From the NCBI GenBank assembly GCA_004347865.1, contig QNUZ01000020.1, positions 1 through 15,638 of the forward strand: a stretch of 15,638 nucleotides of DNA, read 5' to 3'. Source of the stretch: Archaeoglobi archaeon. GTDB lineage: Archaea; Halobacteriota; Archaeoglobi; Archaeoglobales; Archaeoglobaceae. The notes under the pieces were generated by a model. The model was not told where the DNA came from. It did no database searches and saw nothing but the letters and a program-made list of their open reading frames with translations. The position numbers and the translations under genes were made by a program. Shown here in pieces: positions 7,168 to 13,600 of this stretch. Numbering within the stretch: position 1 is the first letter of the stretch; each line of letters begins with the position of its first letter.

Positions 7168-8397
7168 ATGAAGGAAATAGCAATAGACGTCCCGGTTGAG
7201 CCCCCCAAAGAGCTTGAAAGTCTTTTCCTGCCGATACCGAAAGAATATGTTGAAGAAGTTTACAGAAATGACGAATTTCTGATCCTTGTAGGCCCCCAGC
7301 ATCCTGGAAGCGGTCACATGAGGCTGATTGTACGGGTTAAGGGAGATGTGATCCAAGAAGTGATCCCGGATCCGGGCTACGTGCATAGGGCGATTGAAAA
7401 GATTGCAGAGACCAGACTTTACGTTCAGAATATCCCCCTCGTTGAAAGACCTGCGATAATGGATTCTGCGAACCTAAATCTAGGTTATGTGAGGGCAATT
7501 GAGGATGGAATGGATTTAGAGGTACCGGAGAGAGCAAAGTATTTGAGGACCATTCTCGCAGAGCTATGCAGAATCGGAACGCATCTATACGATGCTGCAA
7601 TTCTCTCGGTGTTCTTGGGACATACAACGGGCTTCATGTATCCCTTCGGGATCAGAGAGCTAATATGTGAGTCTTTGGTAAAAATGACCGGTGCGAGATT
7701 CACCTCTTCTTTCATAATCCCAGGAGGTGTCAGAAGAGATGTAAGCAAGGAAATCCTTGACTGGATATATTCTGCGACATTTGCGATCGAAAAGAGACTT
7801 AGGAGCTTTGAAAGACTTTTCATAAAAAATCCCACGGTCGTTGCAAGACTCAAAGATGTTGGTGTTTTGAGCAAAAAGGAAGCAATCGAATTTGGTGTTG
7901 TTGGTCCATTCCTGAGAGCAAGCGGGGTTGAATACGACGTCAGAAAAGTTGAGCCATACGAGGCGTATGATAAAGTCGACTGGGATATAGTTGTTGCTGA
8001 CGATGGAGACAGCTATTCTAGATTCTTGGTTCGAGTAAACGAGGTTGCCCAGAGCTTGAAGATCATAAGGCAGTGCATTGCAGAGATCCCAGGAGGGAAA
8101 GTAATAAGCGATCAGATCTGTGAGGGCAACGATATAAGGGGGGAGTTCTTCGAAAAACTTGCAGGCATAGTATTGCCAGCAGGAGAATTCACAACGCTTA
8201 CGGAAGCGGCGAGGGGATCTGTGATTTACACAATTGTAAGCGATGGAGAGAGCAACGTTCCCTATCGCCTCCGAGTTGTAACTCCTGGGTGGCTTTATCT
8301 TAGGGGATTCATGGAGTCTCTGAAAGGAGAAAGACTGGCAGATCTTCAGGCAATATATGGCAGTTTTGGGTACTTCCCGCCGGAGGCTGATAGGTGA
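7168..8397 (+). CDS. fqoD: F420H2:quinone oxidoreductase, subunit D (NuoD / 49-kDa family)
   Basis: A 409-residue soluble subunit that forms the quinone pocket with B. Motifs: VGPQHPGSGHMRLIV near residue 42, the beta-hairpin whose histidine contacts quinone; DPGYVHRAIEK, matching GYxHRG; AELCRIGTHL and EYDVRKVEPYEAYD further on. The protein ends YGSFGYFPPEADR, where bacterial NuoD ends with SxDxVxGEVDR, so the Asp of that tail is replaced by Gly. No hydrogenase NiFe ligands remain. The frame is open far upstream (to 6949) but that part overlaps fqoBC out of frame. ATG 7168 follows the fqoBC stop by one base and has GGTGATT upstream. It ends TGA inside the fqoH start. Confidence 0.93.
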   Translation: MKEIAIDVPVEPPKELESLFLPIPKEYVEEVYRNDEFLILVGPQHPGSGHMRLIVRVKGDVIQEVIPDPGYVHRAIEKIAETRLYVQNIPLVERPAIMDSANLNLGYVRAIEDGMDLEVPERAKYLRTILAELCRIGTHLYDAAILSVFLGHTTGFMYPFGIRELICESLVKMTGARFTSSFIIPGGVRRDVSKEILDWIYSATFAIEKRLRSFERLFIKNPTVVARLKDVGVLSKKEAIEFGVVGPFLRASGVEYDVRKVEPYEAYDKVDWDIVVADDGDSYSRFLVRVNEVAQSLKIIRQCIAEIPGGKVISDQICEGNDIRGEFFEKLAGIVLPAGEFTTLTEAARGSVIYTIVSDGESNVPYRLRVVTPGWLYLRGFMESLKGERLADLQAIYGSFGYFPPEADR

Positions 8398-9542
8398 TGG
8401 AAATGATTGAGGTCCTTATAGATCTTATTAGATATTTCCTGAGCATTTTGAAATCAAATCAGCTGGACATTCCACTAATAAAGCCGATTATAGCTCTTAT
8501 AATGAAAATCGTGGCACAGATACCCATACCGTATTTAAGCAATTTGGTCGATTTTATTTTGGCGGTAATCTTGTGGCGCCCACTTTTCGCCGTTGTGGTG
8601 ATGCCCGGTCTTACGGTTCTGATGATATACTTGCTGTACATCGTTTGGTTCGAGAGAAAACTAACTGCAAGGATTCAGTGGAGAGTTGGTCCCTTGGAAG
8701 TTTACAGACCCCTGAGAGGGGCAATTCAGGCTTTGGCAGATGGTATTAGATATCTTTTCCAAGAAGCGATAGTTCACAAAGATGCGCACCGCCCGTATTT
8801 TGTACAGCTTCCGATTCTCGCCTTCATTCCGGTTCTCCTTCCAATAGCTTTCATTCCTGCGGGTAACGTTGTGGGAATAAAGAGCCCCTATGCGGTGCAG
8901 CTGACGATTGCGTTCATTTCTCTGATTCCGATTACAGTTATAGCCATAGGCTGGGCGTCTAATAGCAGATTTGCGTTCATAGGCTCGGTAAGAGAAGCCC
9001 TAATGTACGTGGCCTACGAAATCCCGTTTATAGTGGCCGCGATCTCGATGATATTCCTCTACAAGAGCGGTGATCCTTACATCATCGTTGAAAACCAGTG
9101 GATTCCTGGAGCAATTTTAAATCCGTTGGCATTTTTGGTCTTCCTGATCGCAATGCTAATGGCTACTTCCCGCCTTCCGTTCGAGATACCGGAAGCAGAT
9201 CAGGAGATAGCCTTTGGACCTTTTGTAGAATATTCTGGAATACTTTTTGGGCTTGTGATGGTTCTGGCATATGAGAAGCTATACGTGATGGCCCTTCTGT
9301 TCACGATTCTATTTCTCGGTGGTTGGAATGGCATTTACATTTCACTGCTCGGCGACCTAAACGCGCCGATCTGGCTTACGATTAAGACCATTGTTGTGAT
9401 CTCAATAATTGCAATGGTAAGGTCGATGTATGCTCGTTACAGGATAGATCAGGCCATAAGAATCGGTTTCAGCTGGCTTTTGGCGTTCTCGATGGTGGCT
9501 CTGGCAATAGGAGTGGTGATTGGGTATGAAGGTGGAATTTAA
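8394..9542 (+). CDS. fqoH: F420H2:quinone oxidoreductase, membrane subunit H (NuoH family)
   Basis: A 382-residue membrane protein anchoring the peripheral arm and completing the quinone chamber. Family motifs: WFERKLTARIQWRVGPLEV (Glu87), QALADGIRYLFQE, then RLPFEIPEADQEIAFGPFVE and the following YSG. The NRVGP loop of bacterial NuoH is changed to WRVGPLEV. The first recognisable NuoH helix begins near residue 62, so about 50 residues, including hydrophobic stretches such as IPLIKPIIALIMKIVAQIPI, form an N-terminal extension. GTG 8394 overlaps the fqoD stop (GTGA) and lies seven bases after GGAGG; ATG 8397 and ATG 8403 are alternatives that hardly shorten the extension. The 3' end overlaps fqoI by 17 bases. 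Confidence 0.92.
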   Translation: MMEMIEVLIDLIRYFLSILKSNQLDIPLIKPIIALIMKIVAQIPIPYLSNLVDFILAVILWRPLFAVVVMPGLTVLMIYLLYIVWFERKLTARIQWRVGPLEVYRPLRGAIQALADGIRYLFQEAIVHKDAHRPYFVQLPILAFIPVLLPIAFIPAGNVVGIKSPYAVQLTIAFISLIPITVIAIGWASNSRFAFIGSVREALMYVAYEIPFIVAAISMIFLYKSGDPYIIVENQWIPGAILNPLAFLVFLIAMLMATSRLPFEIPEADQEIAFGPFVEYSGILFGLVMVLAYEKLYVMALLFTILFLGGWNGIYISLLGDLNAPIWLTIKTIVVISIIAMVRSMYARYRIDQAIRIGFSWLLAFSMVALAIGVVIGYEGGI

Positions 9543-10239
9543 GGCTAGAAGGCTCGACTTGCTCAGAATGCACCTCGATGTAATCCGTGAGGCCTTCAAA
9601 CAAGCTGTTGCTCCGGATAGGGTAACGGTTGAGTATCCGAGGGAAAGGAAGAAGTACCCGGCAAATTTCAGGGGTATAATTGTTTTTGATAAAGATAAAT
9701 GTATTAGCTGCTTCAGGTGTGCACACATCTGTCCTGCGAACGCAATTCAGATGACATTTTATGAGAAGGCATGGCCCGGGATTGATTACACAAAATGCAT
9801 CTTCTGCCATTTCTGTGTTGACAGCTGCCCAACTGGAGCTTTAAGGTCCACAAAGATCCACGATATAGCTTTTGCAACGATGGGAGAAATGAAGCTAAAT
9901 GCGGTTCAGATGCTGAAAGCACCAGAATTAACCCGCGAGGATTCGTTCACGGTTGAATATGTGGTGGACTCCCAGGGTTGGAGGCTGGAAAAAAAGGCCG
10001 AAATCGACGAACTTGCACTCGAGCAATTCATAATTCCTGAAAAAAGAAGGGTCTCGGTTTGTGTGGATCCAGAAAGCTGTCTTGGATGCAGGCTTTGCGT
10101 TGAACTGTGCCCGAATGATGCAATTTCAGTAGACAGAAAGGCGAATAAGCTTAATATTTTGCCAGAGAAGTGCACTGGATGCGGGATATGCGTCAGAAAC
10201 TGTCCAATGAAGGTCCTTGAGCTTAAAGAGGTGAAATGA
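9526..10239 (+). CDS. fqoI: F420H2:quinone oxidoreductase, ferredoxin-like subunit I with four 4Fe-4S motifs
   Basis: A 237-residue protein. Residues 55-105 are a NuoI-type 2x4Fe-4S domain: Cys59-62-65-69 (CISCFRCAHICP) and Cys91-94-97-101 (CIFCHFCVDSCP), wiring electrons towards N2. A linker of about 75 residues follows, then a second ferredoxin unit: Cys185-188-191-195 (CLGCRLCVELCP) and Cys216-219-222-226 (CTGCGICVRNCP). All sixteen ligands and the prolines after each motif are intact. Bacterial NuoI and methanogen FpoI normally stop after the first pair. I prefer ATG 9526, five bases after GGTGAT; TTG 9520 would add two residues. The stop overlaps the fqoF start. The extra pair may extend the wire to subunit F. 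Confidence 0.9.
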   Translation: MKVEFKARRLDLLRMHLDVIREAFKQAVAPDRVTVEYPRERKKYPANFRGIIVFDKDKCISCFRCAHICPANAIQMTFYEKAWPGIDYTKCIFCHFCVDSCPTGALRSTKIHDIAFATMGEMKLNAVQMLKAPELTREDSFTVEYVVDSQGWRLEKKAEIDELALEQFIIPEKRRVSVCVDPESCLGCRLCVELCPNDAISVDRKANKLNILPEKCTGCGICVRNCPMKVLELKEVK

Positions 10240-11255
10240 TGCAAGAGTGGCAGATCGTTTTGCCTGAGAAAAAGCACAAGAAGAAGTTCTTCGGCAACCT
10301 TCTGGAGGAAGTTATAAAGCCAGCAATATGCTCGCACTGCACGGCCTGCGCAGCCATATGCCCTGTAAAGGGCATAACCGCGGGAGACAGGCCCATAGAC
10401 TTCCCGAACTGGCTAAAAGACTGCGTTGACTGCGGGGCCTGCGTGAAGGTCTGCCCGAGATGGGACTACAGGCCACTTGGTGGCGTCGGAAGCTACATAG
10501 AGATGTTCTCTGCGAGATCGAAGAGGTTCCTCGGCCAGGACGGGGCGATGGTTACGGAATTCACAGCCACAGCACTCGAGGAGGGAATCGTGGAGAGGGC
10601 AATCTTCGTTGCAAGGGACGAGGAGTGGAGAACAAGGACTGTGTCGATAATCGATCCGGAGCAGCTGAAAAACCGGAAGATCACGGGCACGAAGTACAGC
10701 TTCGCAGACGTTCTTCCAGCGGTGAAGGAAGCGGTTCTAGATTCAAAGGCGGTCGCCTTCGTCGGAACCCCGTGCATGATCTCCGCGTTGAGGAAAATGC
10801 AGAGAAGCTTCAGAAAGTTCGAGAGGGTGAAGCTCGCAATAGGCCTCTTCTGCACCGAGAACTTCTACCACTCCCAGCTCAGCGAATTCCTAGCAAAGAA
10901 GGGCGTTGCGATGAAGGACGTGCTCAAGACGGACATAAAGAAGGGCAAGTTCATCGTGAAGAAGGCGGACGGAGAGATAACCTTCCCCGTTAAGGAGCTC
11001 GACGGCATTATTCCACCGGGCTGCAAGGTCTGCCAGGACTTCTCAGCGGTAGAGGCTGACGTCAGCGTCGGCAGCGTCGGCAGCGAGGCTGGTTTTTCGA
11101 CCGTGCTTGTGAGAAGCGATATTGCGAAGCGCATCGCCGACGCGATAAGGGCCAGAGGCTATGCCGAGTTCAGGGACGCAAGCCTTGAAGCCGTGAAGAA
11201 GCTCTGCGACTACAAGGTCAAGATTCACCCATATCCTCCGAAGAAAGAGGGTTAA
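10236..11255 (+). CDS. fqoF: F420H2 dehydrogenase subunit F, FrhB-type electron input
   Basis: A 339-residue cytoplasmic flavoprotein that oxidises reduced F420 and feeds the complex, in place of NuoEFG. Residues 30-75 form a 2x4Fe-4S ferredoxin domain: Cys32-35-38-42 (CSHCTACAAICP) and Cys63-66-69-73 (CVDCGACVKVCP). The rest is the FrhB/FdhB F420-binding fold with FVGTPCMISALRKMQ, IGLFCTENFYHSQL, PPGCKVCQDFSAVEADVSVG and repeated SVGSVGSEAG. FrhB proteins bind FAD. The start is ATG 10236 (ATGA overlap with fqoI); ATG 10239, five bases after GAGGTG, is equally possible. The gene is distinctly GC-rich (57-58% in sampled stretches) compared with fqoI. Its TAA overlaps the stop of the convergent DUF447 gene. 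Confidence 0.93.
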   Translation: MMQEWQIVLPEKKHKKKFFGNLLEEVIKPAICSHCTACAAICPVKGITAGDRPIDFPNWLKDCVDCGACVKVCPRWDYRPLGGVGSYIEMFSARSKRFLGQDGAMVTEFTATALEEGIVERAIFVARDEEWRTRTVSIIDPEQLKNRKITGTKYSFADVLPAVKEAVLDSKAVAFVGTPCMISALRKMQRSFRKFERVKLAIGLFCTENFYHSQLSEFLAKKGVAMKDVLKTDIKKGKFIVKKADGEITFPVKELDGIIPPGCKVCQDFSAVEADVSVGSVGSEAGFSTVLVRSDIAKRIADAIRARGYAEFRDASLEAVKKLCDYKVKIHPYPPKKEG

Positions 11256-11809
11256 AGAATTCCTGTTTTTTCTTTTATTATCTCCAATGCTTGTTTTTCT
11301 CTTTTTCCTCCGCATTTTTCGATGATCGCATAACATTCTCTAATTTTTTGTTCAAGCTCGGGACTTTGGTTTTTAACAAATCTTGTAGCATGAACGAGCG
11401 CCTCTATCACTGCATTGAATCCCCTGTTAATTGCCCTCACCTCCTTGCGAATTATATCCCCTCTGAGGAGTCGAAGGTCTGCAAAAAGTCCTTTGAGTCT
11501 AACTTCGAACTCACAGAAAGCCAGAGCGTCCTTTATTATCGGAGGATTAAGGCTTTCAAAAAATTCCTCTCCGAGATCCTCAAAGGCAGACATCGCAAAA
11601 ATCAAAGGATCTCGCACAATATTGGCTATAAAAAAACTGCCTTTTTCTACGTTCTCCCTAGTGTGAGATGGGTATAGTCTAGCCTTTGCCTCAATCCTAT
11701 TTTCGTCTTCGACTATAATCCCTATTGGTGCTGTGTTTAGCTTTTCCCCCTTCGTTATAACTATAACTTCATTTATTCCGCTCTGCAACCCGAAATCTTT
11801 TAGCCTCAA
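11252..11809 (-). CDS. DUF447 family protein (flavin reductase-like fold), possible H4MPT-related role
   Basis: A 185-residue protein. The N-terminal half (GINEVIVITKGEKLNTAPIG and SFFIANIVRDPLIFAMSAFE) looks like the split-barrel, FMN-reductase-like domain of DUF447. The C-terminal half is helical with INRGFNAVIEALVHATRF, typical of that family. The frame stays open to 11980, but that part overlaps the CitG-like gene out of frame. I place the start at TTG 11809, directly preceded by GGAGGGGTGG, which gives the usual family length. It overlaps the upstream gene by 41 bases, so the two are probably translationally coupled. DUF447 and CitG-like genes recur together in archaea and in bacteria that use H4MPT, as far as I recall. 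No enzymatic activity can be read from the sequence. I recall a DUF447 gene beside fqoF in A. fulgidus too. Confidence 0.8.
   Translation of the reverse strand: MRLKDFGLQSGINEVIVITKGEKLNTAPIGIIVEDENRIEAKARLYPSHTRENVEKGSFFIANIVRDPLIFAMSAFEDLGEEFFESLNPPIIKDALAFCEFEVRLKGLFADLRLLRGDIIRKEVRAINRGFNAVIEALVHATRFVKNQSPELEQKIRECYAIIEKCGGKREKQALEIIKEKTGIL
11265..11276 (+). terminator. Probable T-tract terminator of the fqo operon
   Basis: GTTTTTTCTTTT begins about ten bases after the fqoF stop, with further T runs to about 11307. Archaeal termination at such tracts is well known. The tract lies within the 3' coding end of the convergent DUF447 gene, where it encodes Lys/Glu codons, so the operon appears to terminate inside its neighbour. 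Confidence 0.5.
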
Positions 11810-12641
11810 TTTTCCACCCCTCCGAAAGCGCAAGATAGATGGAGCTAGCAACCAAGTCTGCAATGGTTCCGGGGTTAATCTTTTCCCGTAATAACAGCTC
11901 GTCGAGTTTTTTGAACTCTTCGAATTTTCCAGACTCAAAGGCTTTTTTTGCGAGATCCATAACACTTTTTGCAACTCCAAATCCTCTTTTTGCGATTATC
12001 AGGCTGTCAGGGTACTCGGAAAGGAGCTTGTGGTATACCAGAACGATTGTCTCGTTCACATCGCTTTCAGAGCTTAAAATGAACTTCGCACCGTTAAGGC
12101 TGATTGGATATCCTTCAGTGAGTTCTTTTGCTATCAGATTCTCCCTCGGGGAAAGTTTCATCCACTCGTAAACGTTCAGTTTCTCTTTGGTTATCCTATG
12201 GAGGGTCGAACTTTCGTAAAGCGAGAAATTCTCGGCTGTAAGAACCCTGGGTCTGCAGAGCTGAAATGCCCTGAATATGTTTACGGAATCTCTGAAGGTG
12301 GTTTTTTTCAGAAAATCAACCGAATTTTTTGGGTATTCATCCAGTCTGGATTCCCATACTGCCACCAGAGGAAAAAGCAAGAGAAAAGCCCCGAAATGAA
12401 CATTTGTCTCCACGCCAAGTTCTCTGCTTTTCTCGATTGCCTGAAGAATGTAAAGCTTTTTGCGTTTTGCAGTTCTCAGGAAGTATGGAAACGCCGAACT
12501 TGCGGAGATTAGAAAGTTTTCGTAGCGCAGATCTTCAAAATCGTGTTCTCTGTCCACATTACCGGATTTCGGGTTTGCCGAGACTTCTAACAGCAAAGAG
12601 AGCACTGCTGAAACTGCAGAATCTTCGGGATTTTTAAACAT
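11769..12641 (-). CDS. CitG/MdcB family protein (triphosphoribosyl-dephospho-CoA synthase-like)
   Basis: A 290-residue all-helical protein. The N-terminal motif SANPKSGNVDREHDFEDLRY corresponds to the PKPGLVD...HxD motif of CitG/MdcB, and NVHFGAFLLLFPLVAVW to the NTHxG helix. CitG makes the prosthetic group of citrate lyase, and MdcB that of malonate decarboxylase. No lyase genes are present here, and the DFEDLRYENFL form of the first motif is that of the archaeal branch whose relatives in methylotrophic bacteria lie in H4MPT synthesis clusters (recalled, not checked). An activity on a pterin or phosphoribosyl substrate is therefore more likely than a CoA one. It lies 11 bases after the DsbA-like gene and overlaps the DUF447 gene, forming one operon. 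The name of the family is fairly sure, the reaction is not. Confidence 0.75.
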   Translation of the reverse strand: MFKNPEDSAVSAVLSLLLEVSANPKSGNVDREHDFEDLRYENFLISASSAFPYFLRTAKRKKLYILQAIEKSRELGVETNVHFGAFLLLFPLVAVWESRLDEYPKNSVDFLKKTTFRDSVNIFRAFQLCRPRVLTAENFSLYESSTLHRITKEKLNVYEWMKLSPRENLIAKELTEGYPISLNGAKFILSSESDVNETIVLVYHKLLSEYPDSLIIAKRGFGVAKSVMDLAKKAFESGKFEEFKKLDELLLREKINPGTIADLVASSIYLALSEGWKIEAKRFRVAERNK

Positions 12642-12652
12642 AGGAAAATGGG

Positions 12653-13525
12653 TTACTTTAATTTCTCTTCAATCAGCTTTGCAAAGCTTTCGTAACTCTT
12701 GTAACCTACCACCATTTCGCCGTTTATGAAGAACGTTGGTGTTCCTGTTACGCCATAGCTCTGAGCGTCTTCGACATCCTTCTCAACCTCGTTACGGTAC
12801 TTTTCGGAATCTAGGCATTCTTTGAACTGCGTTGAATTCAAACCGAGTTCTTCGGCGTATTTGTAGAACAGGGTTTCGTTGGACTTCCATTCGTTTTGTC
12901 TCTCGAAAAGCAGGTAGTGATACTCCCAGTACTTTCCCTGATCCATTGCGCAGTTTGCTGCCATTGCAGCCTTGTAGGAAATCTCTCCGTGTACGGGGAA
13001 ATCTCTAAAGACGAGTTTGATCACATTGCTGAAGTTCTCGAGGATCTTTTTCTCAACTTCCAAGGCAAACTTTGCACAGTATGGACAGGCGTAGTCCGAG
13101 AATTCTATTATGGTGACCTTCGGGTTTTCGGCACCTATCCAGGGATCGTCGTCTGCGCTGACGTTCACGGGCTCCCTTTCAAGACTCATAACGTAGTCTT
13201 CTAGGGCTATCTTTTTGCCATCTGCAGAAATGTAGTAGTTTGCAGTAGCCAGAGTTCCGTTGCTATCGTAGAATTCGAGCGTCACCAAGTAAAACTCCCC
13301 GGCACTTGTATAATTCTTGACCCTTACACTTACCTCAGGATAGGACATCTTTATCTGCTGGTCTATCTTTTGTATCACCTTGCTTAAATTCTGTGAAAAG
13401 TCCTGTGAATTTTTACCAATTGGTCCGCTTGGTGCCGTCTGAATCAGACTCAAAAGCAAGAAGCATGCCACAAAGCCTAGAACTATTCCACCAACAAGTA
13501 TCGACAAATCCTTTGCGTTTTTCAT
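12653..13525 (-). CDS. Membrane-anchored DsbA-like thiol:disulfide oxidoreductase
   Basis: A 290-residue protein with its active part outside the membrane. Residues 8-30 form one hydrophobic signal anchor. Residues 40-115 form a small alpha/beta region (QQIKMSYPEVSVRVKNY, then EFYLVTLEFYD and NYYISADGKKIALEDYV), reminiscent of PepSY/DsbC-N-like domains. Residues 127-290 are a DsbA/thioredoxin domain: VTIIEFSDYACPYCAKF has the CPYC active site (Cys147, Cys150), and YGVTGTPTFFINGE supplies the cis-proline at 263. Two further cysteines, Cys192 and Cys237, may form a structural disulfide. The family oxidises or isomerises cysteines of exported proteins; a maturation role for c-type haem proteins or secreted enzymes is possible. 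The ATG at 13525 lies 28 bases after a TATA box. Leads a three-gene operon. Confidence 0.88.
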   Translation of the reverse strand: MKNAKDLSILVGGIVLGFVACFLLLSLIQTAPSGPIGKNSQDFSQNLSKVIQKIDQQIKMSYPEVSVRVKNYTSAGEFYLVTLEFYDSNGTLATANYYISADGKKIALEDYVMSLEREPVNVSADDDPWIGAENPKVTIIEFSDYACPYCAKFALEVEKKILENFSNVIKLVFRDFPVHGEISYKAAMAANCAMDQGKYWEYHYLLFERQNEWKSNETLFYKYAEELGLNSTQFKECLDSEKYRNEVEKDVEDAQSYGVTGTPTFFINGEMVVGYKSYESFAKLIEEKLK

Positions 13526-13545
13526 GCGCTGAATTGGAGAGCAAC

Positions 13546-13557
13546 AATATATATTTT
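13546..13557 (-). promoter_or_regulatory. TATA box of the dsbA-like/citG-like/DUF447 operon
   Basis: The minus strand reads AAAATATATATT, a near-ideal archaeal TATA box, centred about 27 bases before the ATG at 13525. The transcript would begin at or next to the start codon, which has no GGAGG-type site, so a leaderless mRNA is likely. Confidence 0.6.
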
Positions 13558-13587
13558 ATCCACGGAGAGTGTTATTCTGTTTAGAAC

Positions 13588-13596
13588 ACAAAAATT
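13588..13596 (-). terminator. Weak T-tract after the aminotransferase gene
   Basis: The minus strand carries AATTTTTGT a few bases after the aminotransferase stop and before the next operon's TATA box. A T5 run is short, so termination may be partial and read into the DsbA-like operon cannot be excluded. Confidence 0.3.
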
Positions 13597-13600
13597 AGGT

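Noticed and set aside
10460..10993. 177-codon frame within fqoF on the same strand
   Set aside because: It is an Arg/Gly/Glu-rich shadow produced by the high GC content of fqoF.
475..11255. Fqo as a membrane-bound NiFe hydrogenase or NADH-type complex I
   Set aside because: FqoD lacks the Cys ligands for NiFe, and no NuoE, F or G genes are present; the FrhB-type FqoF identifies the donor as F420H2.
11810..11980. N-terminal extension of the DUF447 gene to 11980
   Set aside because: It overlaps the CitG-like gene out of frame and lacks family similarity; TTG 11809 has a strong ribosome binding site and gives the usual length.
11769..12641. True citrate lyase or malonate decarboxylase prosthetic-group pathway
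   Set aside because: No lyase or decarboxylase subunits, acyl carrier protein or transferase are nearby, and the motif form is that of the archaeal branch.
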